From Nitrospirota bacterium (GTDB lineage: Bacteria > Nitrospirota > Nitrospiria > Nitrospirales > Nitrospiraceae), in NCBI GenBank assembly GCA_040755395.1, contig JBFMAX010000004.1, positions 62,001 to 126,000 of the forward strand: a stretch of 64,000 nucleotides of DNA, in the 5' to 3' direction. The position numbers and the translations under genes are program-made. Shown here in pieces: positions 27,008 to 34,619 of the stretch (the first letter of the stretch is position 1; each line of letters starts with the position of its first letter). The notes beneath the pieces are model-generated. The model was not told where the DNA came from, made no database searches, and worked only from the letters and a program-made list of their open reading frames with translations.

Positions 27008-29014
27008 ATGACCGATCACACCGTCCTCCGAGAACTGCTGCTGATCTTTGTCGTCTCGATCGGCGTTGTGTTTCTGTTTCATCAGTTCCGGTTGCCATCG
27101 ATCGCGGGGTTTTTGGCGGCCGGCGCGTTGATCGGCCCGCAGGGGCTGAATCTGGTGTCCGATCTGACGCAGGTCGAGGTGCTCGCCGAGATCGGCATCG
27201 TCCTGCTGCTGTTCACGATCGGCATCGAGTTTTCCTTGGCGAATCTGAAGGCCGCCCGGCACGTCCTGTTGCTGGCCGCGCCGATCCAGGTCGGCGGGGT
27301 GCTCGTCCTGGCGTTGATGGCCGGATGGTTGGCGGGAATTCCTACACACCAGGGCATGTTCTGGGGTTGCCTCTTCTCGCTCAGCAGCACGGCGATCGTG
27401 CTCAAGGCGCTCGCCGACCGCGGAGAGACCGATTCGATGCACGGGCGCATGACGGTCGGCATCCTGATCTTCCAGGATCTCGCGGTCGTGCCGATGATGT
27501 TGCTGACCCCGATCCTGGCGAGCCCCGCGGAGGACGCGGCGAAGACCGTGTTGCTCGCGCTGGCCAAATCGGCGGTGCTCGTCGCCGTCATCATGGCGGC
27601 GGCTTGGTATCTCGTGCCCAAGCTGCTGGAGCACATCGTCAGGAGCCGCAGCCGGGAGCTGTTCCTGCTGACGATCATCGCGCTGTGTCTCGGCATCGCC
27701 TGGCTGACGTCCTTGAGCGGCTTGTCCCTGGCCCTAGGCGCCTTCATCGCGGGACTGGTCATTTCCGAATCGGAGTACAGCCATCAGGCGATGGCCGAAG
27801 TGCTCCCTTTTCGCGATAGCTTCAGCAGTCTGTTCTTTGTCTCGCTCGGCATCCTGATGGATGTGCGCGTGGTGCTCGCGCATCCCGGCTTGGTCGCCGG
27901 AGTGATCGCGGCCGTTCTGATCGGGAAATTTCTCGCGGGCGCGGGCGCGGTGCTGGCGGCGGGCCAACCCCCGCGCTCCGCGGTGCTGACCGGCGTCGCC
28001 TTGGCACAGGTCGGAGAGTTCAGTTTCATCCTGGCGCAGGAAGGCGAGAAAACCGGGCTGATGACCGGGGAGCCGTATCAACTGTTCCTGGCCGTCTCCG
28101 TCCTGACCATGGTGATCACGCCGTTTCTGATCCAGTGGTCGCCGCACTTGGCCAGACGGACCGAAGCGCTGCAGCGGCTGCACCACCTGCTGCCGGGGCG
28201 GACGATGGCCCATGTCGCGTTGGCCGAGGGACAACAGCTCAAAATCAGGGATCACGTGATCATTGTGGGTTACGGGCTCAACGGCCGGAACCTCGCCCGG
28301 GTGCTTGCAGAGACCGAGATTCCCTATGTCGCCCTCGATCTCGACGGCGATACCGTCAGGCGGGAATCGCGCCACGGCGTGCCCATTTTCTATGGAGATG
28401 GGACGAACCCCCACGTGCTGCGGCACATGAAGATCGAAGAAGCCAGGGTCCTGGTGCTGGCCCTTTCCGATCCCTTTACGACCCGCCGGGCGGTGCAGGT
28501 GGCGCGGGCGCTGAACCCCAAGCTGCACATCGTCGTCCGGACCCGGTATCTCCGCGAACTCGAGGAGTTGCATCAATTGGGGGCGGACGACGTGGTGCCG
28601 GAGGAGTTCGAGACATCCATTGAAATCTTCGCGCTCGTGCTCCGCACCTACAACATGCCGCAGGACTTCATCGTGCAGAAGGCGGAGCAGATCCGGCGCG
28701 AAGGCTATGCCTTGCTCCGGCGGAGCGAGTTACCGGAACTGGCGCACCACTTGAGAGGCGGGACGCTGACGGACGTGGAAGTGGAGACGTGTCGGATCGA
28801 CGAGGACTCGCCGGCGATCGGGAAGTCGCTGGCCGAACTGTCCATCCGGCCGAGGAGCGGCGCGTCGGTGATTGCCTGGACGCGAAACGGGATCACGGAG
28901 TCCAATCCGTCGGAGAAGGTGCGGTTGAAACCCGGAGATGTGGTGGTCCTGCTGGGGTCGCGGGATCAGATCCGGCGGGCCATAAGTCTTCTGGCCGAAT
29001 CCAGGATGGAATGA
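27008..29014 (+). CDS. CPA2 cation:proton antiporter with TrkA domains (KefB-like)
   Basis: A 668-residue inner-membrane transporter. Residues ~8-385 form about 12 membrane helices of the Na+/H+ exchanger fold, including GPQGLNLVSDLTQVEVLAEIGIV-type sequence and LSSTAIVLKALADRGE. Residues ~418-535 are a TrkA-N (RCK) nucleotide-binding domain (VIIVGYGLNGRNLARVL) and ~580-665 a TrkA-C domain. This is the layout of KefB/KefC potassium:proton antiporters and YbaL. No KefF/KefG partner is adjacent. It most likely exports K+ or Na+ in exchange for protons. Confidence 0.9.
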   Translation: MTDHTVLRELLLIFVVSIGVVFLFHQFRLPSIAGFLAAGALIGPQGLNLVSDLTQVEVLAEIGIVLLLFTIGIEFSLANLKAARHVLLLAAPIQVGGVLVLALMAGWLAGIPTHQGMFWGCLFSLSSTAIVLKALADRGETDSMHGRMTVGILIFQDLAVVPMMLLTPILASPAEDAAKTVLLALAKSAVLVAVIMAAAWYLVPKLLEHIVRSRSRELFLLTIIALCLGIAWLTSLSGLSLALGAFIAGLVISESEYSHQAMAEVLPFRDSFSSLFFVSLGILMDVRVVLAHPGLVAGVIAAVLIGKFLAGAGAVLAAGQPPRSAVLTGVALAQVGEFSFILAQEGEKTGLMTGEPYQLFLAVSVLTMVITPFLIQWSPHLARRTEALQRLHHLLPGRTMAHVALAEGQQLKIRDHVIIVGYGLNGRNLARVLAETEIPYVALDLDGDTVRRESRHGVPIFYGDGTNPHVLRHMKIEEARVLVLALSDPFTTRRAVQVARALNPKLHIVVRTRYLRELEELHQLGADDVVPEEFETSIEIFALVLRTYNMPQDFIVQKAEQIRREGYALLRRSELPELAHHLRGGTLTDVEVETCRIDEDSPAIGKSLAELSIRPRSGASVIAWTRNGITESNPSEKVRLKPGDVVVLLGSRDQIRRAISLLAESRME

Positions 29015-29020
29015 CGGCGT

Positions 29021-29710
29021 TCAGGGGTGGGCGCCGGTCATCAGCTCGTAGGCCTCCAGAAGTGTGCCCACCTCGATCACCGTGATCTGCCGCCGGGCGG
29101 CCAAGTCATACAGATCCCTCTCAGGTGTGCGGGCCTGACTGCGCGGGACCAGCACGGTCTTGAAGTGCGCATTGGCCGCGCCGGTGACCTTTTCCAGAAG
29201 GTCGCCGACCTCCAGAATCCGGCCGTCTCCCGTGATGGCTCCAGTGAGTGCGACATCGGACCGTACAGAGTCGCCTCGCCACGCGGCCATCACGCCCACG
29301 GCCACGGCGCTGCCGGCGCTTTCGCCGTCGATCACCGTGTTGGGAGCATGGTTCTTGATGACGACCGTCCACCCGCGCGGGTCCCGCCCGAGCGCGTTCG
29401 CCGCAGCGATCACGGCCAGTCGCGCGGCGTCTTTCCATTCCTGACCGACGACCGACCCCCCGCGAAACGACGATTCGTCGAACAGGACGGTGGGACCGTT
29501 GAGTCCGGCATTCTGGTCGACCTGGATGACCACGTAATGGACGCCGCCGTCCCCCTCTTGAGTCGAACTCACGGCCAGCGCCGGCACGGTCACCAAGCGA
29601 TGCGATGACGCGGCGTCAGCCGCGCCCTGCTCGGCGCACACCGCCCAGGCAGCCGCAACAATGACCAATCCAGCCCGCCGTCGGTGCTCGCTCCAGAATC
29701 GCTCGCGCAT
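29021..29710 (-). CDS. Exported Lon-type (S16) protease domain protein
   Basis: A 229-residue protein with a signal peptide (to about residue 34) followed by a stand-alone Lon proteolytic domain. The catalytic serine motif is IDGESAGSAVAVG and the lysine motif is EVGDLLEKVTGAA, the correct Ser-Lys dyad context; TGAITGDGRI lies between. No AAA+ ATPase or PDZ domain is attached, so it would work outside the cytoplasm without ATP. It converges with the antiporter gene (6 bases apart) and follows the Rieske gene by 23 bases on the same strand. Confidence 0.75.
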   Translation of the reverse strand: MRERFWSEHRRRAGLVIVAAAWAVCAEQGAADAASSHRLVTVPALAVSSTQEGDGGVHYVVIQVDQNAGLNGPTVLFDESSFRGGSVVGQEWKDAARLAVIAAANALGRDPRGWTVVIKNHAPNTVIDGESAGSAVAVGVMAAWRGDSVRSDVALTGAITGDGRILEVGDLLEKVTGAANAHFKTVLVPRSQARTPERDLYDLAARRQITVIEVGTLLEAYELMTGAHP

Positions 29711-29733
29711 CTCCCGCCCCCGGCTCTTGACGT

Positions 29734-30873
29734 TCAGCTTCTCCAGCGGAGCGTGACCGGCTGTTTAAGAGGGTGGTCAAGGGGCTGCCCGGTCTGGACG
29801 GCGGTCAGGTGGGCGGCTTTCAGCTTGTAGTACCACTTGGCGGGCGTGTCGGCGTCGTCCAGCAACATGAGGGCGGGCTTATACCGCAGGCCGACGGCTT
29901 GGCGTTCCATCGCGCGCTTGTCCTGGTTCAAGAAGACCGTGGCGAACAACCGGAACAGCGTCTTGGCGAACGGGACCCAGCGGAAACAGTTCCAGGCGGC
30001 GCAGAAGTCGATCCGGCATTCGTGCTCGGTGATGGGTGTGACGGTCGCCCGGGTGGACACCCACCACCTGCCGCACTGCACGAATTCATGCCGCAGGTTC
30101 GGAAGCACGAAGTCGATGGTCGTGGTGAGCGGGCCCCCGCCGGTGAGGCCGAGCAGTTTATAGGGACCGCTGTTGCGCGAGGGCGCATGCGCGACCATCC
30201 GGAACCCGCCGGGAATCGGCTCGAAGGTCTTGACCTTTTCGTGGATGCTTTTCCGTGTCCGCCACCAGGCGCTTTGATGCACGAACGGGCCGTGGGCCGG
30301 GTCCATCAGTCCGACGATGCCGTCGTCGATGGTGCAAGTCAAGATGGTCGAGATGTGAAAAAGGGTGTAGGGCTCGGAAGGAACCGGCAGGCGCGGCACG
30401 TCGGGCTGCGGACGGTTCGGCTCGCGGGCATCCGCCATGTAGACCCAGATGTAGCCGTCCTGTTCCTGGCACGGGTAAGCCGTGACGCCGATTTTCTCGG
30501 TGTCGAGCGCCCCGTTCACGAGGGACGGAATCTGCTTGCAGCGCCCGTTCAGATCGAACTGCCAGCCGTGGTAGGCGCATTCGACACGGTCCCCATCGAA
30601 ACGTCCGAACGAGAGAGGCATGCCTCGGTGCGGACAGATGTCCCGGAGCGCGGCGACCCGGCCCTGCAGTGTCCTGCAGAGAACGAGCGGTTGTCCGAGC
30701 AACACCTGCGCTGTCATCTTGCCGGCGCGCACCTGAGAACTCAGGGCGGCCGGATACCAAAAACCGAAAAGTGGACCCGTGCGTGACGGCCTGAAGCCGA
30801 TCTCGGCCTCGGGGTTCATGGGTTGGGAGGATCGCTGCACGGGAGACGGGTCCGTGTGAATGTGGCGAGACAC
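29734..30873 (-). CDS. Rieske 2Fe-2S aromatic-ring-hydroxylating-type oxygenase
   Basis: A 379-residue Rieske oxygenase alpha subunit. The 2Fe-2S motifs CPHRG and CAYHGWQF lie near residues 83-110 (CxH...CxxH). The C-terminal part carries the mononuclear-iron region (LMDPAHGPFVHQSAW gives a plausible Asp/His set). It resembles Pao/cholesterol-7-desaturase/VanA-like enzymes that act on ring or sterol-like substrates with a separate reductase. The GTG at 30873 follows a promoter whose -10 box is 9 bases away; an internal ATG at 30819 is the alternative start. Confidence 0.85.
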   Translation of the reverse strand: MSRHIHTDPSPVQRSSQPMNPEAEIGFRPSRTGPLFGFWYPAALSSQVRAGKMTAQVLLGQPLVLCRTLQGRVAALRDICPHRGMPLSFGRFDGDRVECAYHGWQFDLNGRCKQIPSLVNGALDTEKIGVTAYPCQEQDGYIWVYMADAREPNRPQPDVPRLPVPSEPYTLFHISTILTCTIDDGIVGLMDPAHGPFVHQSAWWRTRKSIHEKVKTFEPIPGGFRMVAHAPSRNSGPYKLLGLTGGGPLTTTIDFVLPNLRHEFVQCGRWWVSTRATVTPITEHECRIDFCAAWNCFRWVPFAKTLFRLFATVFLNQDKRAMERQAVGLRYKPALMLLDDADTPAKWYYKLKAAHLTAVQTGQPLDHPLKQPVTLRWRS

Positions 30874-30882
30874 TTATGACGG

Positions 30883-30911
30883 ACTATAGCGGTCCATGTG
30901 TTCATGGTCAA
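30883..30911 (-). promoter_or_regulatory. Strong sigma70 promoter for the Rieske gene
   Basis: On the minus strand, TTGACC (30906-30911) and TATAGT (30883-30888) are 17 bases apart. Only 9 bases separate the -10 box from the GTG at 30873, so the transcript would be leaderless or nearly so. Confidence 0.65.
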
Positions 30912-30972
30912 GCCCGACGGCGTTCGCGCCCGAAGCGAAAACCGTTGTCTGGCGCGTCGTTCGCGCGGCGGT

Positions 30973-31006
30973 CGCCTTGACAAGGCGAAGAATCGGAGAA
31001 TATAGT
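30973..31006 (+). promoter_or_regulatory. Strong sigma70 promoter with palindrome for dsrE-tusA
   Basis: TTGACA (30977-30982) and TATAGT (31001-31006) are 18 bases apart. A perfect palindrome CGCCTTG-A-CAAGGCG (30973-30987) is centred on the -35 box and could be an operator. Confidence 0.7.
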
Positions 31007-31080
31007 CAATCGTGCGCTTTTTCGCATGCGTTGTGCGCGGAACGCGCGTTGGTCGATCCAGAGAATGCCGAGGTGACGCC

Positions 31081-31611
31081 ATGAGTACCACACAGGTCGA
31101 ACCGGCCGCCGCATTGGCGGAGTTGGAACGCACGAAGCCCGACAAGGTGACGATTGTCTTGCTCAGCGGGGATATGGATCGCGCCATGGCCGCCTTCATC
31201 ATTGCCACGGGCGCGGCTGCGATGGGCATGGAAGTCACGATGTTTTTTACGTTCTGGGGGCTCAACGTCATCCGTAAAGAAGGCGCGAGCACGACAGCGA
31301 GAGATTGGCTCCGTCGCATGTTCGGATGGCTGAACAAGGGCGGAGCACATCGGTTGCCACTTTCCCGGTTTCATTTCTGGGGCTTGGGCACCAAAATGAT
31401 GCATAAGGTGATGCGGGACCATCGCATGCCCGGCATCCCCGAACTCATGCAGACCGCGCAAGACCTCGGCGTCCGCTTCATCGCCTGCACGACCACGATG
31501 GGGCTGATGGGGATCTCCAAAGAGACGTTGATCGACGGCGTGGATCAGTTGGCGGGCGTGACTACGTATCTGGCGGAAGCGAAACAGGGAAGCGTCAATT
31601 TGTTTATTTGA
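31081..31611 (+). CDS. DsrE/DsrF/DrsH-like family protein
   Basis: A 176-residue member of the DsrE-like fold (VTIVLLSGDMDRAMAAFIIATGAAAMGMEVTMFFTFWG). The family handles sulfur transfer or binds to redox partners. Conserved cysteine positions can be compared: one Cys lies in RFIACTTTMGLMG near residue 140, the usual active-site position. The start at 31081 is chosen because the extended frame lies upstream of the promoter. The downstream TusA-like gene and a shared terminator make a two-gene sulfur-relay unit. Confidence 0.85.
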   Translation: MSTTQVEPAAALAELERTKPDKVTIVLLSGDMDRAMAAFIIATGAAAMGMEVTMFFTFWGLNVIRKEGASTTARDWLRRMFGWLNKGGAHRLPLSRFHFWGLGTKMMHKVMRDHRMPGIPELMQTAQDLGVRFIACTTTMGLMGISKETLIDGVDQLAGVTTYLAEAKQGSVNLFI

Positions 31612-31690
31612 CAAGCGAGACATGCGGGACTGGCGAGAAAGGCCAGAATCGAGGTATGGCTCGTCTCCCGTTTCGCGCACATCTCGCTTG
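31612..31690. repeat. Inverted repeat, CAAGCGAGA-word type, inside dsrE-tusA unit
   Basis: Arms 31612-31629 and 31673-31690 match inverted at 15 of 18 positions. It sits between two genes of one operon, so it is more likely a processing or partial-termination element than a full stop. Confidence 0.65.
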
Positions 31691-31707
31691 CCGCGCGGAG
31701 CTTGAGC

Positions 31708-31953
31708 ATGATGCAGGCTGATGTGAAACTCGACACGCTCGGGTATTTCTGCCCGATGCCGATCATCATGACCTCGAAGAAGATCAAGGAACTGCTGCCG
31801 GGCCAGGTATTGGAGGTCGTCTCCGATGATGAAGGCATCAAGAAAGATATGCCGGCCTGGTGCCAAACGACAGGACACGAGATGTTGGGTCTTGAGGAAG
31901 AGCAGAATCAATCCAAGCGGATTTACAAAGCGTTCGTCAAGAAAACAAAGTAG
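31708..31953 (+). CDS. tusA: TusA-family sulfurtransferase
   Basis: An 81-residue TusA/SirA-type sulfur carrier. The catalytic Cys is in the CPMP motif (DTLGYFCPMPIIMTSKKIKEL) near residue 15, and the second half VLEVVSDDEGIKKDMPAWCQTTGHEMLG is family-typical. It passes persulfide sulfur to partners, here plausibly the DsrE-like protein upstream. ATGs at 31708 and 31711 are both possible. The symbol is by family only; a specific tRNA role is not shown. Confidence 0.88.
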   Translation: MMQADVKLDTLGYFCPMPIIMTSKKIKELLPGQVLEVVSDDEGIKKDMPAWCQTTGHEMLGLEEEQNQSKRIYKAFVKKTK

Positions 31954-31977
31954 CTGGGTGTGAATCGGATGAACGTG

Positions 31978-32015
31978 GAGCCGGCGACCTCCGGAAAGGT
32001 CGCCGGCTCTTTTTT
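31978..32015 (+). terminator. Rho-independent terminator of the dsrE-tusA unit
   Basis: GAGCCGGCGACCT (31978-31990) and AGGTCGCCGGCTC (31997-32009) form a perfect 13-bp stem with a 6-base loop followed by TTTTTT. Confidence 0.92.
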
Positions 32016-32116
32016 ATCGACAAGAAACCCACAGCTTCGAAACAGCTTGCCTCCAACATATTCACAAGATATTGTTGTTCAATAAATGAAATCCCACCTT
32101 ATATAGTAGTTTTTCA

Positions 32117-32145
32117 TTGACAGGCCGGATTCACTTTGCTACAAC
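32117..32145 (+). promoter_or_regulatory. sigma70 promoter with long leader
   Basis: TTGACA (32117-32122) and TACAAC (32140-32145) are 17 bases apart, inside a strikingly AT-rich 100-base stretch. The predicted transcript would carry a leader of about 245 bases before the ATG at 32399. No known riboswitch was recognised there; the 445-base gap holds the dsrE-tusA terminator, this promoter and the leader. Confidence 0.6.
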
Positions 32146-32398
32146 GCAGCTCGATCATTCTTCTTGCCGAACCGGCGACAAGCTGCCCAGCTAAGTCCTG
32201 AAAGGCCACCCGCTTGGGAGGCAGTCAAGGATGGCGAGCCTGAGTCGGCAACAGCGTGCTTTCTTGTTGCTTCTTCTCAACGCGACGGTCCCGGCCGGAT
32301 TTCTCCAGGTACCGCCCCCGCCTCTCCGCAGTCGACGCAACCAGCGGCATCAATTGGCGGCATCACGGAACGGATGGGCTCAACCAAGGAGGTTTGCA

Positions 32399-32752
32399 AT
32401 GGCGACGTCTGCACCTGTCGTGGACGAACAACTCGAAAGGATTTCCAGCGAGATTGCCGCCAAACTGGACGGAGGACAAACCGGCGCGCTCCTCGATCCG
32501 GACACCGGGAAGCGGGAGGGAATCCTCGTGAGTTCCTTTCTGGAGAACATCGCGGTCTTCGGACACACCGGCGACGCACTGTCGCTTGCCGACGTGCGCC
32601 ACTTGCACCGCACGGCGGTGCAAGCCCACGCGCGTCGCGCCCTCCTTTGTGTGCCGGCTTCGACCATGATTCCCAACTCGGTCCTGTTGCTGGCAACGCT
32701 TTCGAAGATCCGCATCGTGCGTCTGGAGGAATCTGAGCCGGTGCTGTGGTAG
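32399..32752 (+). CDS. Hypothetical 117-aa protein
   Basis: An unrecognised soluble protein. The ATG is fixed by AAGGAGG 6 bases upstream, although the frame is open for a further 168 bases. Composition alternates charged and hydrophobic residues; LLCVPASTMIPNSVLLLATLSKIRIVRLEE near the end suggests a Rossmann-like beta-alpha-beta. It is followed by another small gene after 63 bases, probably co-transcribed from the promoter at 32117. Confidence 0.6.
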   Translation: MATSAPVVDEQLERISSEIAAKLDGGQTGALLDPDTGKREGILVSSFLENIAVFGHTGDALSLADVRHLHRTAVQAHARRALLCVPASTMIPNSVLLLATLSKIRIVRLEESEPVLW

Positions 32753-32815
32753 GGCCGGGGGGCGACAGTCTCTGGAGGCACGTCACCTCGCCGTCCCTCC
32801 GCCGAGGAGGACATC

Positions 32816-33157
32816 ATGTCCGGACCATATCGTTTGCGGCTCCTTCATCTGTTTGTGCATCGTCGATCGGCCGGCGCCTTTATCTTGTCAAGAAACGGGA
32901 GGCTGGCGGATTTCGTCGGGTTGAGCACCGACGACCTGGCCGGCGCGCTGGCTCGATTTCGAAACGGATCCGGTTATCGGTACTTCTGGTACGCCTATGC
33001 GAGGTCGCCTGCCGAGGCGGCCCATCTCGCCGGCTACTGGTATCACCGGTATCGGCCGACCGATAATCCCGCTCCTCCGGAAGGGATTGGTCATTCCGAT
33101 TGGCGATGCTCCATAGCCGGCTGTTCCGCCTGTGCGCTCACGCATTCGGGCCGCTAA
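32816..33157 (+). CDS. Hypothetical 113-aa protein with Cys-rich tail
   Basis: An unrecognised 113-residue protein. A good ribosome-binding site (GAGGAGG) lies 5 bases before the ATG. Tyr/Trp-rich middle (YRYFWYAYARSPAEAAHLAGYWYHRYRP) is followed by DNPAPPEG and WRCSIAGCSACAL, which has three cysteines that could bind a metal. No homologous family is recalled. It lies directly downstream of the preceding small gene. Confidence 0.6.
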   Translation: MSGPYRLRLLHLFVHRRSAGAFILSRNGRLADFVGLSTDDLAGALARFRNGSGYRYFWYAYARSPAEAAHLAGYWYHRYRPTDNPAPPEGIGHSDWRCSIAGCSACALTHSGR

Positions 33158-33203
33158 GCGGACTCTCCAATCAGCCAGCAACGTCCTCGCGCCTCGCCTC
33201 GCC

Positions 33204-33232
33204 TTGACTTGGCTCCGGAACATCTTTACGGT
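33204..33232 (+). promoter_or_regulatory. sigma70 promoter for hutI-ftcD
   Basis: TTGACT (33204-33209) and TACGGT (33227-33232) are 17 bases apart. The expected start is near 33239, about 43 bases before the preferred hutI start. Confidence 0.55.
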
Positions 33233-33281
33233 AGCGTCTCCCTGACGATTGACGTGGTTCAGCCTGCCGAAGAGACGCGTC

Positions 33282-34553
33282 TTGCAATCGGTCGGAACGA
33301 GACCGCTCCTATTGATCAATTGCCGCCAGCTCCTGACGCTTCGGGGACCCGTTGGTCCCCGAAGCGGCGGGCACATGAACGAGCCGGGGTTGATTCGAAA
33401 CGGCGCCGTGCTGATCCGCGGGAGCACGCTCGAACTGGCGGGTCCGCAAGACCGTGTCGCGCGATCCCGGGCGGCTCGCGCGGCCGAGTGCATCGACCTG
33501 CGCGGCCGTATCGTTCTTCCGGGCTTTGTCGATTCCCATACCCATGCGCTGTTCGCCGCGTCCCGCGTGGATGAATACGAGGCTAGAATCCGCGGGGCCA
33601 CGTACAGCGAAATCGCCGAAGCGGGCGGCGGCATCCAGGCCAGCGCCAGGCAGATCCGATCGATCAGCGAACGGAAATTGGTCCGGCGGCTTACCGAGGT
33701 GGTCGGCCGGTTTGTCGAGCATGGCACGACGACCCTCGAGATCAAGAGCGGATACGGGCTCGATCCGGCGCAGGAACTGAAAATGTTGCGGGCGATCAAA
33801 AAGACTGCCCGGCGCACCGAGTCCGAGCTGATCCCGACGTTGCTCATCCATGATGTGCCGGCGCGACTCAAAGCCAGACGGGCGGCGTATCTGCGTCTCG
33901 TCGTCCGGCGCTTGATCCCTGAAGTCGCGCGCAGAAGGCTGGCGGAATGTTTCGACGTGTTTTGCGATCGCGGATATTTTTCGGTGGCGGAGGCAAAGAC
34001 CCTGTTGGTGGCCGCCGCTCAGGCAGGCCTGAAGCTGAAGCTGCACGCCGAGCAGCTCGCGCATACCAGGGCGGCCCGTATGGCGGCCGGATTGGGGGCC
34101 ATCTCCGTGGATCACCTCGATCGGGTGAGCGACGCCGATATCCGGTGGTTGCAGAAACACGGCACGATCGCGACGCTCCTGCCGGGCAGCGTCCTGCACC
34201 TGAACTCCGGTCCCTATCCCCCGGCACGCCGGCTGATCGATGCCGGCGTGCCGGTCGCGCTTGCTTCCAATTTCAATCCGGGCAGCTCGCCGACCCTCAA
34301 CATGCAGATGATCCTGACACTGGCCTGCTCCCAGATGCGGATGACGCCGGCGGAGGCGATCGCGGCCGCCACGATCAACGGCGCCTATGCCGTCGGCCGC
34401 GGCGATTGTACGGGGTCGTTGGAATCGGGAAAGCAGGCCGACCTAGCGGTGATGGACGTGGACGACTACCGGGAGATTCCATATTACTTCGGCATGAATC
34501 ACTGCGTCATGGCGATCAAGAACGGGAAGGTCGTCTTTTCGAGAGACGCGTAG
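33282..34553 (+). CDS. hutI: Imidazolonepropionase
   Basis: A ~423-residue amidohydrolase that opens 4-imidazolone-5-propionate to N-formimino-L-glutamate, third step of histidine degradation. Metal and substrate motifs are DSHTHALFAASR near residue 85, EIKSGYGLDP, LHAEQLAHTRAA, SVDHLDRVSD and ASNFNPGSSPTLNMQ. The family N-terminus LLINCRQLLTLRGP lies just after the start. A TTG at 33282 with GAAGAGAC upstream is preferred; TTG at 33249 is possible. It leads the two-gene unit with ftcD. Confidence 0.93.
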   Translation: MQSVGTRPLLLINCRQLLTLRGPVGPRSGGHMNEPGLIRNGAVLIRGSTLELAGPQDRVARSRAARAAECIDLRGRIVLPGFVDSHTHALFAASRVDEYEARIRGATYSEIAEAGGGIQASARQIRSISERKLVRRLTEVVGRFVEHGTTTLEIKSGYGLDPAQELKMLRAIKKTARRTESELIPTLLIHDVPARLKARRAAYLRLVVRRLIPEVARRRLAECFDVFCDRGYFSVAEAKTLLVAAAQAGLKLKLHAEQLAHTRAARMAAGLGAISVDHLDRVSDADIRWLQKHGTIATLLPGSVLHLNSGPYPPARRLIDAGVPVALASNFNPGSSPTLNMQMILTLACSQMRMTPAEAIAAATINGAYAVGRGDCTGSLESGKQADLAVMDVDDYREIPYYFGMNHCVMAIKNGKVVFSRDA

Positions 34554-34557
34554 CGAT

Positions 34558-34610
34558 CAGCCCTCAGCGGTCAGCTCATGTCATAGCTGATGGCTGGACG
34601 CTGAAAGCTG
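34558..34610. repeat. Inverted repeat between hutI and ftcD
   Basis: Arms 34558-34575 and 34593-34610 match inverted at 14 of 18 positions and are made of CAGC/TCAGC words, like the elements at 14158 and 54452. It fills the 66-base gap before ftcD. Confidence 0.6.
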
Positions 34611-34619
34611 TTCGAGGCT

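Noticed and set aside
32152-32398. Known riboswitch in the leader
   Set aside because: No match to cyclic-di-GMP, cobalamin, TPP, glycine or SAM consensus elements that I can recall.
32231-32398. N-terminal extension of the 117-aa protein
   Set aside because: The ATG at 32399 has AAGGAGG at ideal distance, while the upstream start has no ribosome-binding site.
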